Positions 1-12,851 of a stretch of DNA of 64,000 nt are shown one piece after another. This DNA is from Pholis gunnellus (lineage: Eukaryota; Chordata; Actinopteri; Perciformes; Pholidae), in the NCBI GenBank assembly GCA_910591455.2, contig OU342806.1, positions 5,979,478 through 6,043,477 of the forward strand. Direction: 5' to 3'. How positions within the stretch are numbered: position 1 is the stretch's first letter; every line of letters starts with the position of its first letter. Made by a program: the position numbers and the translations under genes. The notes under the pieces are model-generated. The model did not search any database and was not told the DNA's origin. It was given only the letters and a program-made list of their open reading frames with translations.

Positions 1-2070
1 CATAAACAACCAGGTACCAGTTGCAGAAAGGAGACACGGTTCCTTGCATTCTAGGACATAAAACTGATGCACAATCTGTTTCATCGCTACTTGTTCCGTT
101 CCCTCACTTTGCCTACTTTGTGGACTTGCCCTTGTAGCAGCAAAGAGGCAAGGCAGGCAGAGGTAGCTTTAGCTAACTGATTCTTTGAAAACATTAGTTG
201 TTCACTTTAAACCCTAAGAATGCACACAGTCCACACCGTCGTCTCATATTTTCAAACTGTCTTTCTGTTAGTTAACTTGCTAGCTATATCACCACCACTC
301 GGCACAAATTGATTAATGGATTATGTCTGATATGAAAAAATGATTGTTATCTGAAAATGTCTTGGTAAATACAGTTATACAAATACATTAATTTCCACGG
401 GAAGTTTCCACCTTGAGTATTCCCTGAATTTTGCAACCCTACTCTACAGCGAGGTTTCAGAGAGACTAACATATGGAGGTCAAGTTTCGCCATCCGCCAA
501 AGTTCCTACTATGGACAGAAATTTTAGTCTAATGACAAAACATCCCCAAAAGATTCTACAAAGAATACATAAACACCATCCTTCCTTTATCTCTCAATAG
601 ATCCGAGACACCACAAATGAAGAAATACTAGAACAAGTCACGAACAACAAGGCAGTGAACGTGACATTTTAAGAGGTTTAGGAGTATTTTTCCTGCCGTG
701 CAAGAGGTGTTGAGGGGCCCCAGTTAACAATTGCCACTTAGGAGCCAAAGTAAAATAAACCAAATCTTGTGCTCAGTCACAAGGAGGCTGGGGAACACTC
801 GCCTGATCAGGTCTCAGTGTCAGAACAGAAGTGTATTAAGGTCAAGCCATGTTGCTCATGACACATTTGGCAAAAAGTAAATCGCAGCTAATCGCAGCTT
901 TGCCAGCATCTTTCTTGTTACTCTCTAAGGCCGACACAACCAGGCATAGCACTGAAGCGTCGTGTTGGGGCTAACTTGCAGCTGACAACAGTGTTGGCGT
1001 AATCACATGCCTTGTTTGAGAAAGCATGCGTGTCAGTTGGTGTTTGAGCCACAAAATGCTCTGTTGAAAGTTTGAATTTCTGTTGAAATGTCTGGCTCTG
1101 GATACCTGGACTCAGATATATTTGTTAGCAGCCAACAGTGTTGATATATGTGGCCAACTGTAATAAAACCACATGACAAATATCACACTCTTTATGACCA
1201 AATGTTATGTATTGGATTGAAAGAGACAGAGAGAGAGAGAAATATGTTCTTACCCCTTGGTTTCCATTAAATCTGATCAACGGTCGTGATGACAGGACCT
1301 ATAAAAGACAAATAACAGCTTTGTTAAATCATTATCACAGTAAAAAAATAATAAGGTAATTCAGGCAAATTTCCAGAAAAGACATTATAGGTTCCCATAA
1401 TGACCTGCTGACACAACACGCATTTAAGTATGAACATTTAATAAGATTAAAAAACAGACAACAGAGCTACAAATAACTGCTGGAAGCATTTCATTGCATT
1501 TCACCAAATGCTGCAATATCAATTCATAAAAAGGTTATGAGCCAACGATATGAGACATGAAACCAGTTTTAACACAAGTTGACTGGGAAAGATTTACATA
1601 AAGGAGATTTTAGCCACAGAGAAACCGCAATAATAGCATTTTCTAATCAAAGCTATGATATTACAAATCGCAAGTTAACAATGCATTTGCTATTATTTAT
1701 CAAATCGAAGGCAAGCTCCTGTCCAGCGGTTACTACCTATTCAAGAATACATTTATAACGGATACACATTTATTACATCTTTGAGAAATGCTTGAATGAC
1801 ATTTTTATTTGGTAAGGTTTACAGTACATTTTTAATATTGCTATCGCTCTACCTATAAATTGGCCCATTTCAATGGACAAAAAAAAAACTTCATCCAGTC
1901 AATCCAGTGTGACTGAAAGCTGTAAAAACTTCTCAATATAATGAATTACAATTGACAGAATAATGACCTCCTGCAAGTTATGACAGATGCAGGAAAAGAG
2001 GAAGGGCTGAGTTTCCAGACTACGCTTTCAGTTGTATTCAGATGTTTTAGTATCAGATCCACTGTGTCCT

Positions 2071-2084
2071 GGGGGGGGGGGGGG
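2071..2084. repeat. G14 homopolymer
   Basis: Fourteen consecutive G within ell intron 1. Confidence 0.9.
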
Positions 2085-3318
2085 AGAGTTCTTTTACCTC
2101 CATATTCAGTTTGTGTCTCTCAATTTCAAATCAAAGACAGAATCACTTTCATTACCCCAAGATAGATCCTACAGATACAGCAGAATGTATTGTTAAACAG
2201 CAGTTAAAGTTGCCATGCTAATGTGCTGATGCTACAGAGACAAAGCAGCGACCACACTGTTGCTCACACAGAGAAAGGAGCCAGGAGCCAAAACAATCCC
2301 TCTTTGCAAAGTCAACCTAACCTGTATATTTAACCGCGTTTGTGACACCAGAAGCTGTTCTTGGGATGTCAAACTCAAAGCGCTGAACATCACTTGTTTT
2401 CAGAAAAAAACATTCTAAGAAATGCTACCAAACAAAGAGACAAATTGTTAAAGGACTGTGGGGAGTATTCATGAACATAAAAAAAGAAGAAGTTACTTTA
2501 ATACATTTGATTTAATAAGCACTTAAAAAAAAAAACACAAAATAGAGAGAACTATTTAAAAACATACATCGCAGAAGTAGACAATTAAGCAGTAATGACA
2601 GACAGGTAAAATTGTGTTTTAGGTGCTTTTTTGAAGTAAGGGAGTGACTTTAAACTTTCTTCCTTGGTGCCGTTTTAGTGGATCAAATGTGATCAAGTGA
2701 GAGAGCTAAAAGTTCAAGGGAGGTCACTCCTGTTAAACACATAACGTGCTTTGTATTACTGATCCTGACCCAGATATGTGGATCATGCATACAAAGACTG
2801 TTGAACTTCTGTCCTCTGTGTAAGTGAAGCAGTACAAACACTTTTAAAAGTCTAAAATCAGTGTTTGGTGTCATTTAGACTCAACCAACAGAAGCCATGT
2901 GGTCCACATTAAAGTATGAGCCGTGTGTACTCTTTAGCGCATATCGTATTTTCACACCTTTTAAGTACCGCTGCTTTGGTGACAAAGGAATCCGTTTGTG
3001 TCAGAGATGTGGAGAGGCTTTGCAAATAGATCCCAAACCATCACAACAGCTGTTGCAAGATTAATCATATTTAGGGCCTCAAGGCTTAGCTGGAAATGCT
3101 GGATTCTGAGTAATGATTAGGCCAAAGTTGTAGCATGTTTAAAACCTTTTTTAAAAACACACTCCCCGCTCTCTGACCACACTAAATCACTAATCACCAT
3201 CCACTCCCCTTCACTTACAAGTAGTGAAAAGTTTCACTTGGTATTATACGGCTATTAATACTACTACAACTACGATACTGTCCTTGCAGAGATCAATTAG
3301 ATGGAACTTGCTATGGCA

Positions 3319-3650
3319 TTTTAAAACAGACATTCATGGTCCCCAGAGGATGACGCCAATCAACTTTGGTGATCCTTTAACTTCACTTCTTGTACCATCA
3401 AAACTTATTTGTCTAACAATGTATGACTAAACTGCAAAATGGCATTCTCATCAGCCTCAGCTGTACTTTGTGTTTAGTGCTAATTACTGTAGCAAATGTT
3501 AGCATGTTAACACTCTAAACTAAGGTGAACATGGCAGACTTTATACCTGCATGTTAGCATTTTGCCATGCTAACAGCAGCTTTTAGCTAAAAGCACTACT
3601 CTGCCCTAAGTCAAGACTCAGAGTTGCTAGAGTGGTTATAGACCGTTACT
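3319..3650 (+). repeat. dispersed teleost repeat, GCATGCTAACA-type, copy 1
   Basis: Matching blocks: GAGGATGACGCCAATCAACT, TTTGGTGATCCTTTAACTTC, GACTAAACTGCAAAATGGC, CTCAGCTGTACTTTGTGTTT and AGTGCTAATTACTGTAGCAA, then GTTAGCATGTTAACACTCTA. Same orientation as copy 2, about 58 kb away. Confidence 0.65.
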
Positions 3651-4853
3651 CTTGTTATACAAAGACATTATGGACAAGCATGTTACGCGTGATAATGATT
3701 GAATGTACTGTGAAATAGATATTCACCTCACACAACCCTTGTTTACCAACATTATAATATAGTTTCACTGTATCCTGAGCGCTGAACACTGAGCCTATCC
3801 AGGAGCACCAGACCTTTCATGGAGCCACACTCCCTGGTCTCCCCCTGCAGTGTTTTAACACAGCACCAGTTTTAGCACTCCCACCCTCCCCCACCCCAGC
3901 ACTGCTAACGTAGTGCTACCCTCAGCCTGTTCATTTGAATGGGCTGCTGACATGTCACTATTCTCTGGGACCCGAGCCCAGAATGTTCTACAGAGCTATA
4001 ACCTTAGGGACAGAGTACCGTCCATGCGTCGATGTCAAGGCCGTGGTTGTTCCCACACGATGCCAGGCGGCAACAGAACGGAGATCAGCTGGACTTGGCG
4101 TGGACTTGGCGTAAAACAGAACTGATGACAATGTTGCTAAAGTCGGTTTCCTACTACATTTCACTGCAGCAAATTACAGCAACATGGACCTGAACAAAAT
4201 CTTTGTCTGCCCGACTTTCACCTTTTGAACTGCTGTAAACACAGAATGTACAACGTATTAGTAGTTACAGTTTCACATGAAAAGCTCCTTTGTATACTTC
4301 ATGGCCCAACAATAATATCCAACATTGCACCAATAATGCAGTCAGGGTCTGAGACCAGACAACTCCTTTATGTAGAAAACAGTAGTCGGTAACTTCCTCA
4401 CATTTCCTCAGCAGAATCTATTTTTTCCACAAGAAGTCTTTCGCTCAGATTGCTTTGCCAAAAGTGTTCCAATATATTCTTCAGACAGTTGAAAGTAAGC
4501 AGGTAAAGACTGTATTGCGCTAGTAAACACAACAGATGTTAGTATTTTACTATCAAACCTGGCTTATGTTAATCAAGTGCATAAAGTTTTATTGGGTATA
4601 AGATTTGCCAGCCACGCTATAATCTCCCTGAAACCCTACAGAAACCAAGCCTGAGGCTCTCAACTGGCTCATTAACAAAACATTGCAAGGCCACAAGGAT
4701 ACGTGTGCTAGCATGGTATGAATTCCCTTTTTAAAATGTAAAATATACAAGCTAGGAGTATGTTTATTACAAGAACCAGGGTGTAATTCATGCAAAATGA
4801 CCAGCCTCATATTACAGACTTATATAGACCAAGCTAACACTAATATCATCAAG

Positions 4854-4872
4854 CACACACACACACACACAC
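4854..4872. repeat. short (CA)n tract
   Basis: About 19 bp of CA in ell intron 1. Confidence 0.9.
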
Positions 4873-5428
4873 TCTCAGGTTGCACTGCCAAAAGGATTTC
4901 TTTGTTTTGTAGTAGATGCACACAGGAATAGCCACGTCTAAATCCCTATGGGTATGGCTGTGGCACCCAAATTGTCAGGTGTTAAGTTGCAACACTGTCA
5001 CGCTGATGAGACGCTCCACCTGTCTAGGATTTCAGATGTGAAGAGAGCACTTTGTGCCACGCACTCTGTGGGGCTGAAAGGGTACGAGGTGTCCCTGCTC
5101 TAAATACACAGTGTACAGGCACCACTGCCGAGTGTGTCCTGTGTGGAAAAACTTCATAATCTACTCCTCTGAAATATATTTGCCAGAAGAGCAGCAGATG
5201 AAGCTGTTTGAAGCAACACATGAGCACATAGGCTTAATTGGACCTACTTATTGGTGTATTTACTGTAACTGGCGTTTCATGTCTTTGAAGCCTTTACTGT
5301 CCCATCTCCATCTCAACAATGCTGGGCTACCTTTGATCTGGTGCTCGAAATGGGAGCACAAATGTCTTATTGGGGAGGACCATTTCTTTGTTGCAGGGAT
5401 ATGAACAGTACATATAGAGACACGCTCA

Positions 5429-5571
<143 letters not shown>

Positions 5572-6108
5572 TGCTGCACAACATCGGATCATGCCCTTTC
5601 AAGGCATACGTCATTGTTCTGTCCAAACTGCAACATGAGATCCATTATTTTCAGATGGATCCACCCTGCAGAGCTCAACTTAAGAGTGAACATAGCATTA
5701 TATTTTCACTTGGATGCATCACTGCTGAACTTCTCCTTTAGCACTAGCTTCAGTGTGTCATTTACAGACGTTTAGCAGAAAGATGAACAGAGCATCACTT
5801 CCCCCAAACTTGAAAAAAAAAAAAACTGCTTTCAGATCTCACAAAATATTCTTAGAAATGCTGTCTTCTTCTAGTAAATTGGGTCCCAACACAATGTAGG
5901 TGAAAGTGATGACTTGGCAGACCTTCAAAGTAGATTTGAAAGGAGAGAAATCACAAAGCCGACAGCAAAAGGGGAAACAGCAATTTCACTAATCTTAAAA
6001 AAAATCCAGAAAATGTTTATAAACTTCTTACAATGTTAAACTCACTGATGTATTATAGTCGCTCAATGTAACCTTATGGGGCTAAAGATTACACCAATTG
6101 CGCGAATA

Positions 6109-6129
6109 ATATATATATATATATATATA
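6109..6129. repeat. (AT)10 microsatellite
   Basis: Alternating AT in ell intron 1. Confidence 0.92.
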
Positions 6130-6578
6130 AATATAAGATTCCAACAATCTAGATAAAGGTAAGATAGATCGACATCTAACACCAGTAAAGAGACACTCAA
6201 CAGAATTACTGAGAAGGTAAGAGTCGCTGTTCTGATTGAAACTGATAGAAAAAAGTGCCTCTTGCTACCATTTGGTACCTTGATTTAAGCTTATGCAACG
6301 AACCCTATTGCATAGATTGTGGTGGACGACTCTGCATCGATGCAGTGAGAGAACATAATCAGGGCTTGTAGTTAACTTGATGCTTCGCTACCAATATTAG
6401 CTGCTCTGTTTCAGCAATGCTGGGCTGAAAGTCAACCATGGTGTTGTTCTGTCAAGAGATGCAGTGACTTAGAGTAGAAGAGCTGTGAGTAAGGAAAACG
6501 TCCACTAGCCGCTAAGCTAATGCACGCAGTGTGAAATGAAATGAGCATTCAGGAAGAGCCCCGTCTTATATTACAGAC

Positions 6579-7800
6579 TAGGGATGCAACAATACCACTG
6601 TTTTTCAGACCAAGTAGAAGTACTATCATTTGAGTACTTGTCGATTCCTAGCACCTATGCGAGTACTTAATAATACCATTACAGTTCTAACAATAACATG
6701 TTTTATTTTCATTAGATGTTCCTCAGTTTCTGATTAAATATACAACATGACGCTGACATTTTAACATTTAACATTGTGTTTTAAAGATAAAAACAGATCA
6801 TAGTTAGCAGTAGTAATAGGAAAGATTGGAAAAAACTAAAACAAATGTATAATTAGTTCAAAGAAATATAAAATAAAATACAAAAAGTGGCTTGTCTGGT
6901 ATCTGTGCGTCCCAATTACAGGCTGTTCTAGTAAATAAGAAGGGAGCAAGATAAATCTAACAGCAGCCAATAACATGATTGAAGTTTTGATAGAATATGT
7001 TGCATTAACATAAAGGTGCCATTGTACGTTTTCTGTTCCTCTCCCAGTGAACACAACAAATAAATGTTTTGGCATAAAAAAAAAAGAAAATTTAAAAAAA
7101 TCAATGAAGTTGTGAGTAATAAACAAATACATCGAAAAGCCTGCTTCACATTTTAATGACCGTTAAAACATATTTTTTTGGAGTCTCATTTGTTATTGTA
7201 TAATGAAAATCATAATAATGCGTCTATGCTTCAAGTACATCGATTTTCATGAGCTGCGTAAAAGCCGATCACATAAGACTTCATGTCATTACTGGTGTGA
7301 GCACTGGCTTCAGGTGGAGACGGGCAATTAGGCCCCCGGTGAGTCGACGGTATCTCTGGCTCATTACTAGTACTGCTGCCTGAATATTTCAGTGCTGCGG
7401 GACTTTGACTTATTTGCAGCTTGCCTTGCTTCTATCAAACTTTCCTACTAAATTATGCAACTCCAGATGGTTATAAACTGTATATCTGTTATTTATAGGC
7501 ATATGTTATGATGTCTCGTATAGTCTTGACGTGAGAAAATTTTGTTTTCTTAGTGTGATTATCATTTATAATGAAGTGTCTGACAACACCAGCAAAAATA
7601 AACATGACAGAGAGGGGGAGGCAGACAAGGAGAGATTGCATGATTAGAAAATGAAAAGAGGAATCTCCTTTCATAATCGCTCTTCACAAATACAGAGCAG
7701 CCTGCGTCGACGTCGCAGAGATTCCGTCAAGGTTTGGCCTAATTCGAGTTTTCTGAATTGATGCAGCCACCTTTCAAACATCCCAGTCTTGGCATTTGCT
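6579..7800. repeat. probable long dispersed repeat in ell intron 1
   Basis: Begins TAGGGATGCAACAATACC with nearby AGTACTTGTCGATTCC and GCGAGTACTT words, then AT-rich sequence and GGCTTCAGGTGGAGACGGGC near 7,310. I recognise the opening and several internal blocks as a repeat widespread in fish, but the right boundary is a guess and no transposase frame survives. Confidence 0.45.
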
Positions 7801-10800
7801 TATTATTGTTAGTGATGTAACATCCTTAAAAAGAGACGAAGGCTATCTGCATACAATATGTGCATAAACTTGTTCCTCTGGTTCCAGTCAACATGTAACC
7901 TGTTTTTCATAGTGCAGCAGCACAGGTCAAAAAGCCACAGGTACAAAGCTTTTGTTTGTGAACCGAAGACCAAAAACTGCACGGAATGATCTGTTGTTGG
8001 AAGAGACCGAGCAGGTCAGCGAGTCTGTTCTGAGCGCAGTGACACCAGGTTGACATGGTCACTTGTATCAACCCTGCCACGGGACATACGAACACCGTGA
8101 CATTTAGAGTCATATTTGGCCTTAGTGGCAATGGTCATCTCTTGCGGTGTCCCGTGATCCGCTGAAACTGGGGAGTCAGCATTCCTTAAATAACCATAGC
8201 ACTGGCACAGGCTGACCAGCTTCAGGCAACAGAATCCCCTCCCAGTCTCCATTACTTCCCATACCATTCCCATAGGGGTCGAGACAGGGGGGTAGATTGC
8301 AGCCAAGCGCAAGAACAAAACTGACTTGGTGTAAACGGACCTCCATGGTGAAGCATATAGCCTGTCAACACAAGTACTTAGCTGAGAATTGACCTTCCTC
8401 TGAACAAAAAAACTCTTACATCCGACTTAAACCTCCCCCAACAACTGTAATTTAACAATACAGAGAATGTCCTCAACATGGAGACTCAGTTCAACGCTAA
8501 ACGACCTATTCCACATTTTATAAAAACAAATGAGTTTCCTGTAAACTATGTTCAGCAAATCAATAATTCCAGTCATAACTTGACAGGCAGCATGGCATGT
8601 TACTCGTGTTTACCTGGTCCAACGACGACAGCAGGTATCGGCCACCAGGTTGGATTTTGACAGCAGATTGTTAAAAGTATAAAATTAACTCGTCCCTATT
8701 TTAATTCCAGGTCTTAAAATATAAATGCAACACCAATTACATTTCACATTGCCAACCACAGGATAGGTGCCACTACTGTGATGCATGTCCTGAAAAATGT
8801 AAAGTTCACACTCCCAGTTTATAATCGCTGCTCCGTCACCACAACACTAAAGATGTGAAAAAGGTTAAACCATTTAAATGAGACGACTCATCTCTCATTA
8901 GTGTAATACTGTAGTGCCAACACACAGGATTTATTGTCACTTACAAGCTTTCTTGGACTGCCTATGCATGTTCATTTTAGATTTGAATATTTGAGTTGCT
9001 TAGGCTGTTAATTCTCCGATAACTGTGCTGTAACAGCACTCACCCAGAGCTGGAATTATAAACTTTTACCTCCAACATGCAGCTTGATGACGCTCAAGTA
9101 TGCTCTACTCATTTCCTTGCTTATGTCACAGCCAGTAAAGAGATGAGTCTCTGGTGCTGCCAGACTCTGTCCTCAGACACACCGACAGAGGAACCAGCTG
9201 ACAGTCACGTCGTCTCATGCAGGAAGCCGTCAATACACTGAACTGTTGCACAATGTACTAACAGAACTACAATGAGAAATACTCACAGAATTACACAAGA
9301 TTCTTAGTAGCACAACATTGACTACCGGACAGTTTAACTGAATTAGCTTAGCTGGGGCCAACATTTAGCATTTGGCTAGCTTAGCATCGTGTTATCCTAG
9401 AATGTAGTGACTTTACAATGACACAATTAAAGAGTTTAACTGTTCCAGCTGTCTGCGTGTTTGTTGCTCGGTAGCGTCTACGATTTATCAAAGTGATCTT
9501 GACGTACACTGGCCTGGATTTTAGCTTCCTTATTAAAGCAGGTGCCTGCCAGCAGCCAGAGTCGACACATTTTCCAGTCAAACAATAGCAAAACTGGGGT
9601 CATAAACATCACCAGCGTTGTCTGATTACATCATTGACTACACCACAACTTTTACATTGAAAAGGTGTCATTCTGTCGCTCTCTTCCTCTTCCTTTACCG
9701 AGTTCCCAGCTCACTGCTAATGTTGGGTGCCAGGCAGTGTTTGAATTAGGAGGAAGCCGAAGGGGCTCAGCTCCTCTATAACATACCCGAGACACACTGA
9801 GCCCAAAGTAAGCTCAAGTTTGGAGTGGTTAATATAAGAGCAACAAGCTAACTAAACTCTCCAACAAAAGCACAGAAGTTGCTCATCTAAGTTGGTCTGA
9901 ACCTGGTGAGTGACAGAACATTTCTTTTTTTTATTTGGCTGTGGGACACGCAGATATTTCTTGACCCGATGTGAAAAAACAGACACATTAACACAAGCAA
10001 ATAAGAGGCCCAAAGCTTGGATTGATGATAATCCGTCACGTCACAAACCTAATAGACATCTGGCTACATTTTTTCTGTGCAAACGCAAGATGCTATCTTT
10101 TCTCACTCTGAGATTATGCACATGTGGTCTGTGTTAGCCGAGCGGCTCAATGCACCGTAATGTCGGACTTTAAACTGTTATCTTTGAATTTCAATACGCT
10201 ACTTCTTAAATATGCAGCGCTCTGAGCAGTCGCGTGTGTGGCCAACTGAGGACACTCCTGTTTGTTTTGCAACAAGATGTAACACACACATGCAGCACAC
10301 CTGCACGGCTGTGCAAGAATACCGTGTGTCAGATGGGTGGTATGATTTATGCTAGTCATCTGTGATTGTGTGAAAATACCGTGACTGGGCTGCAACAAAA
10401 GCTGTCAACAGTCACACGAACAGCGCTCACGTGCCTGTGTGGTCCTCATTTGTGTCTGATAATAGACAAAAGTATTGTCATATAGCGACCTAGAATAGAA
10501 CCAGTCCAAAGGGCCAAATTTGAGATCCCATCTCCCAAGAATACGGCTCCAAACCGTCACCACAAACGAAGCGCCCACAGCAAAACAACACAGATATTTG
10601 ATTGCTCAATCGCCGAGATCTGGTCAAACTGTGAGTAAGGGTTTTAACTGGTGGTGCATACGGTGAGCATACGGGTTGCAAGTCTGTACAAGACGCAATT
10701 GTCAATAAAGGTGCATCTTAACTGGAAAACACGATTCCAACTTGCCTCTTTCATCGTCCATGTATTTAAACCAAGTGCACCAATAAAAAGCCCGGCAGAC

Positions 10801-11984
10801 AGAATCCTCAGAACTTGTATTACTAACATATTTTTTAATAAATTAAAGAGAATGTGCATTTAACATGACTTTGTGGATGTGGAACAATGGTGCTAGAAAT
10901 CGGGGCAGCATTCTACTTCTGAAGGAATGCCGTGCCGATAATCAACTCCACATAGAGCCCCAAGATGCTGGAGACAGTCACACATGTACCGTCATGCCTC
11001 CTCGTGAAAAAACAACTCATTCTGAATCACAAACACTTCGAATGAGAGGCAGTGGGACAAATGTACCTGACACAGGCCTCGAAGCTGATAGATAGTTGAA
11101 CTACTTTGCATAAGAAATATCCAGTTAGTGCAAGGATACATTAATCAAGGCTAAGTTTGGGGTACTAGCCAAAAAGTGAAGGGGCTACATCCTAAATAAT
11201 CAGCAGCGCAAGTTGGATGCAGTAGCACAAATATCCCTTAATGTTTCAGACACAAAGAAAATCTACTCTTTTCAGTGATTTAGCAAAAACTACAATATAA
11301 ACAAATGCTAATTACTGCAAAAGAAATCTGCAATAAAGTGCAATCACCCAAATGTGAGAACGGACTACATCTGGAAAAGAACAAAGGCTCCTTATAAATT
11401 GTAATTTAAATCTTTGCCGGAGTAACGACTGTAGCTACATTTACAAATATCTTAAGGATTTGAGGGATCGGCCGAATATCTTCTGCGTGTCACACATTAT
11501 TCAACAAGCACAACACACACACACAGCTAGGTCACCCAATTACCTGTCACAGTTTTATTGTTCAGACTTTAAAATCAGCTGCTGTACACAGCCACCAAGG
11601 CTAGAGATAAGGCCCTATATCCTCCTGGCCTGCCAGGTTTTCCCTGTCAAATATTTATAGAAGCTGAAACGTTAGATGGCCAACACATCAGAGGTATACC
11701 TCTCCACACAAGAAGCCAACGCAAGAAGACGCAGCAGAGACCAAACCTTGAAATCAACCCCTTCATTTAAAAAACTACTAAATATGTCGAATCCACAGTT
11801 AAAAAAACTTTGACGCACTTCTAAAAGCTGTCAAGTGAACATGAGCCTTTAATGGCAGTGAGGGGGCCATCTTTCTCGTGCATACTGGGTACTTTTCCAA
11901 ATTACTCACCATTTTGTCATTAGATACTCAACGCTTACTTTGAGTTAACAACAGAATAAAATAAGTACTTAAGAAGACAGGGCT

Positions 11985-12019
11985 TATATATACACGCATA
12001 TATATATATACATATATAT
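11985..12019. repeat. interrupted (TA)n microsatellite
   Basis: TA-rich alternating tract with CACGC and C interruptions in ell intron 1, about 550 bp from exon 1. Confidence 0.88.
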
Positions 12020-12575
12020 CAAACGGTAACGTTAGCTGTTGACGTTATGTGTGGCCAGCTGCTGGCTAGTTTAGCTTAGCAAAAAAGGTTTTTCCAGATT
12101 TTTTTTGACAGCTTATAACAAAACTTTCTGGAAACATCTGTTCACGTCGCAGAAGTGCTCGGTGTTTTCATTTTAATTTCTCGTTAGACATCCTGGTAAA
12201 AAAAAAAGGCAAGTTCACAACAACGCCAAGTTAAAAAAAAAAAAACTGTTTACAATTACAAAACAATACAATGAAATAACTACTGGGGCTCAGTGTCCAG
12301 TAGGAGCTTCCGACGTGATACAGAGTATCGTTCACGGTGCTCAACAGTCGGTCTTGGGTGTTAACTGTTGGCTACAGCTACTTCACATCCAATACCAGTC
12401 AGTTCGATGGCTAACCAGCCACTTAAAGAGGCAAACTAGCCAGCCTCCGCCAGCCTGCTGTGGCTGTGTATCGCAGCATGAAGACAGACAGGACTGACCT
12501 CAGAGTCTGTCACAGACTTAAAAAAAAACGTGAACCGAAAAATGTCACGGTAACGAAAACGGCAAATTTATTTAC

Positions 12576-12710
12576 CTTGCTGCCTTGGTAGCCTTCGAAC
12601 GCTCGCAGTGCGCTGTCAGTGAGTTTAACGTGAAAGACGGAGACATTGCTACCGTTGCTCACTCTTCCACAGGACAGTCCGTAGCACTGCTCCTCCTTCA
12701 GCGCCGCCAT
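12576..12710 (-). CDS. ell: ELL coding exon 1 (RNA polymerase II elongation factor ELL), partial gene
   Basis: This exon encodes the first 45 residues of ELL, which suppresses Pol II pausing and is a subunit of the super elongation complex and little elongation complex in the nucleus. The peptide starts MAALKEEQCYGLSCGRVS and continues through VSVFHVKLTDSALRAFEGYQ, nearly identical to the start of vertebrate ELL as I remember it. It forms the beginning of the conserved N-terminal ELL domain. The start codon is the only in-frame ATG that gives the family N-terminus; the upstream open frame is 5' UTR. The exon ends exactly on a codon (AAG) before a GTAAAT donor, so intron 1 is phase 0. The remaining exons, including the C-terminal occludin-like domain, lie beyond the left edge and were not found in 1-12,575. 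The paralogue ELL2 is the main alternative, but the MAALKE start and the FKBP8/SSBP4 neighbours favour ell. Confidence in family is very high. Confidence 0.93.
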
Positions 12711-12713
12711 CTT
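12703..12713 (-). promoter_or_regulatory. ell: YY1-type motif overlapping the ell start codon
   Basis: The minus strand reads AAGATGGCGGC, the classical YY1 consensus, with its ATG being the ELL initiator and GCGGC specifying Ala-Ala. YY1 sites of this form often sit just downstream of the start site of housekeeping promoters. Function here is inferred from the motif only. Confidence 0.5.
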
Positions 12714-12842
12714 TGCTACCGTGTTCCCACCACCACGCGCACGGAACGCACTCTGTCGTAAACCGGAGAACTCCCGTTGCTTTTTCAAATGAATATTCAA
12801 ATGAGCGGTCACAGATGATGAAGTCATTGAGCAGCAACGAAG

Positions 12843-12851
12843 CCCTATATA
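12843..12851 (-). promoter_or_regulatory. ell: possible TATA-like element upstream of ell
   Basis: The minus strand carries CTATATAG about 135 bp upstream of the start codon, at a spacing that would place transcription start near 12,815-12,820. Only the motif and spacing support this; a TATA-less start nearer the ATG is equally possible. Confidence 0.25.

Noticed and set aside
10133..10205. tRNA-like start GTTAGCCGAGCGGCTCAATG
   Set aside because: Resembles the D-arm of tRNA-Leu/Ser, but there is no GTTCGA-type T-loop, no 3' acceptor complement and no anticodon stem at proper spacing.
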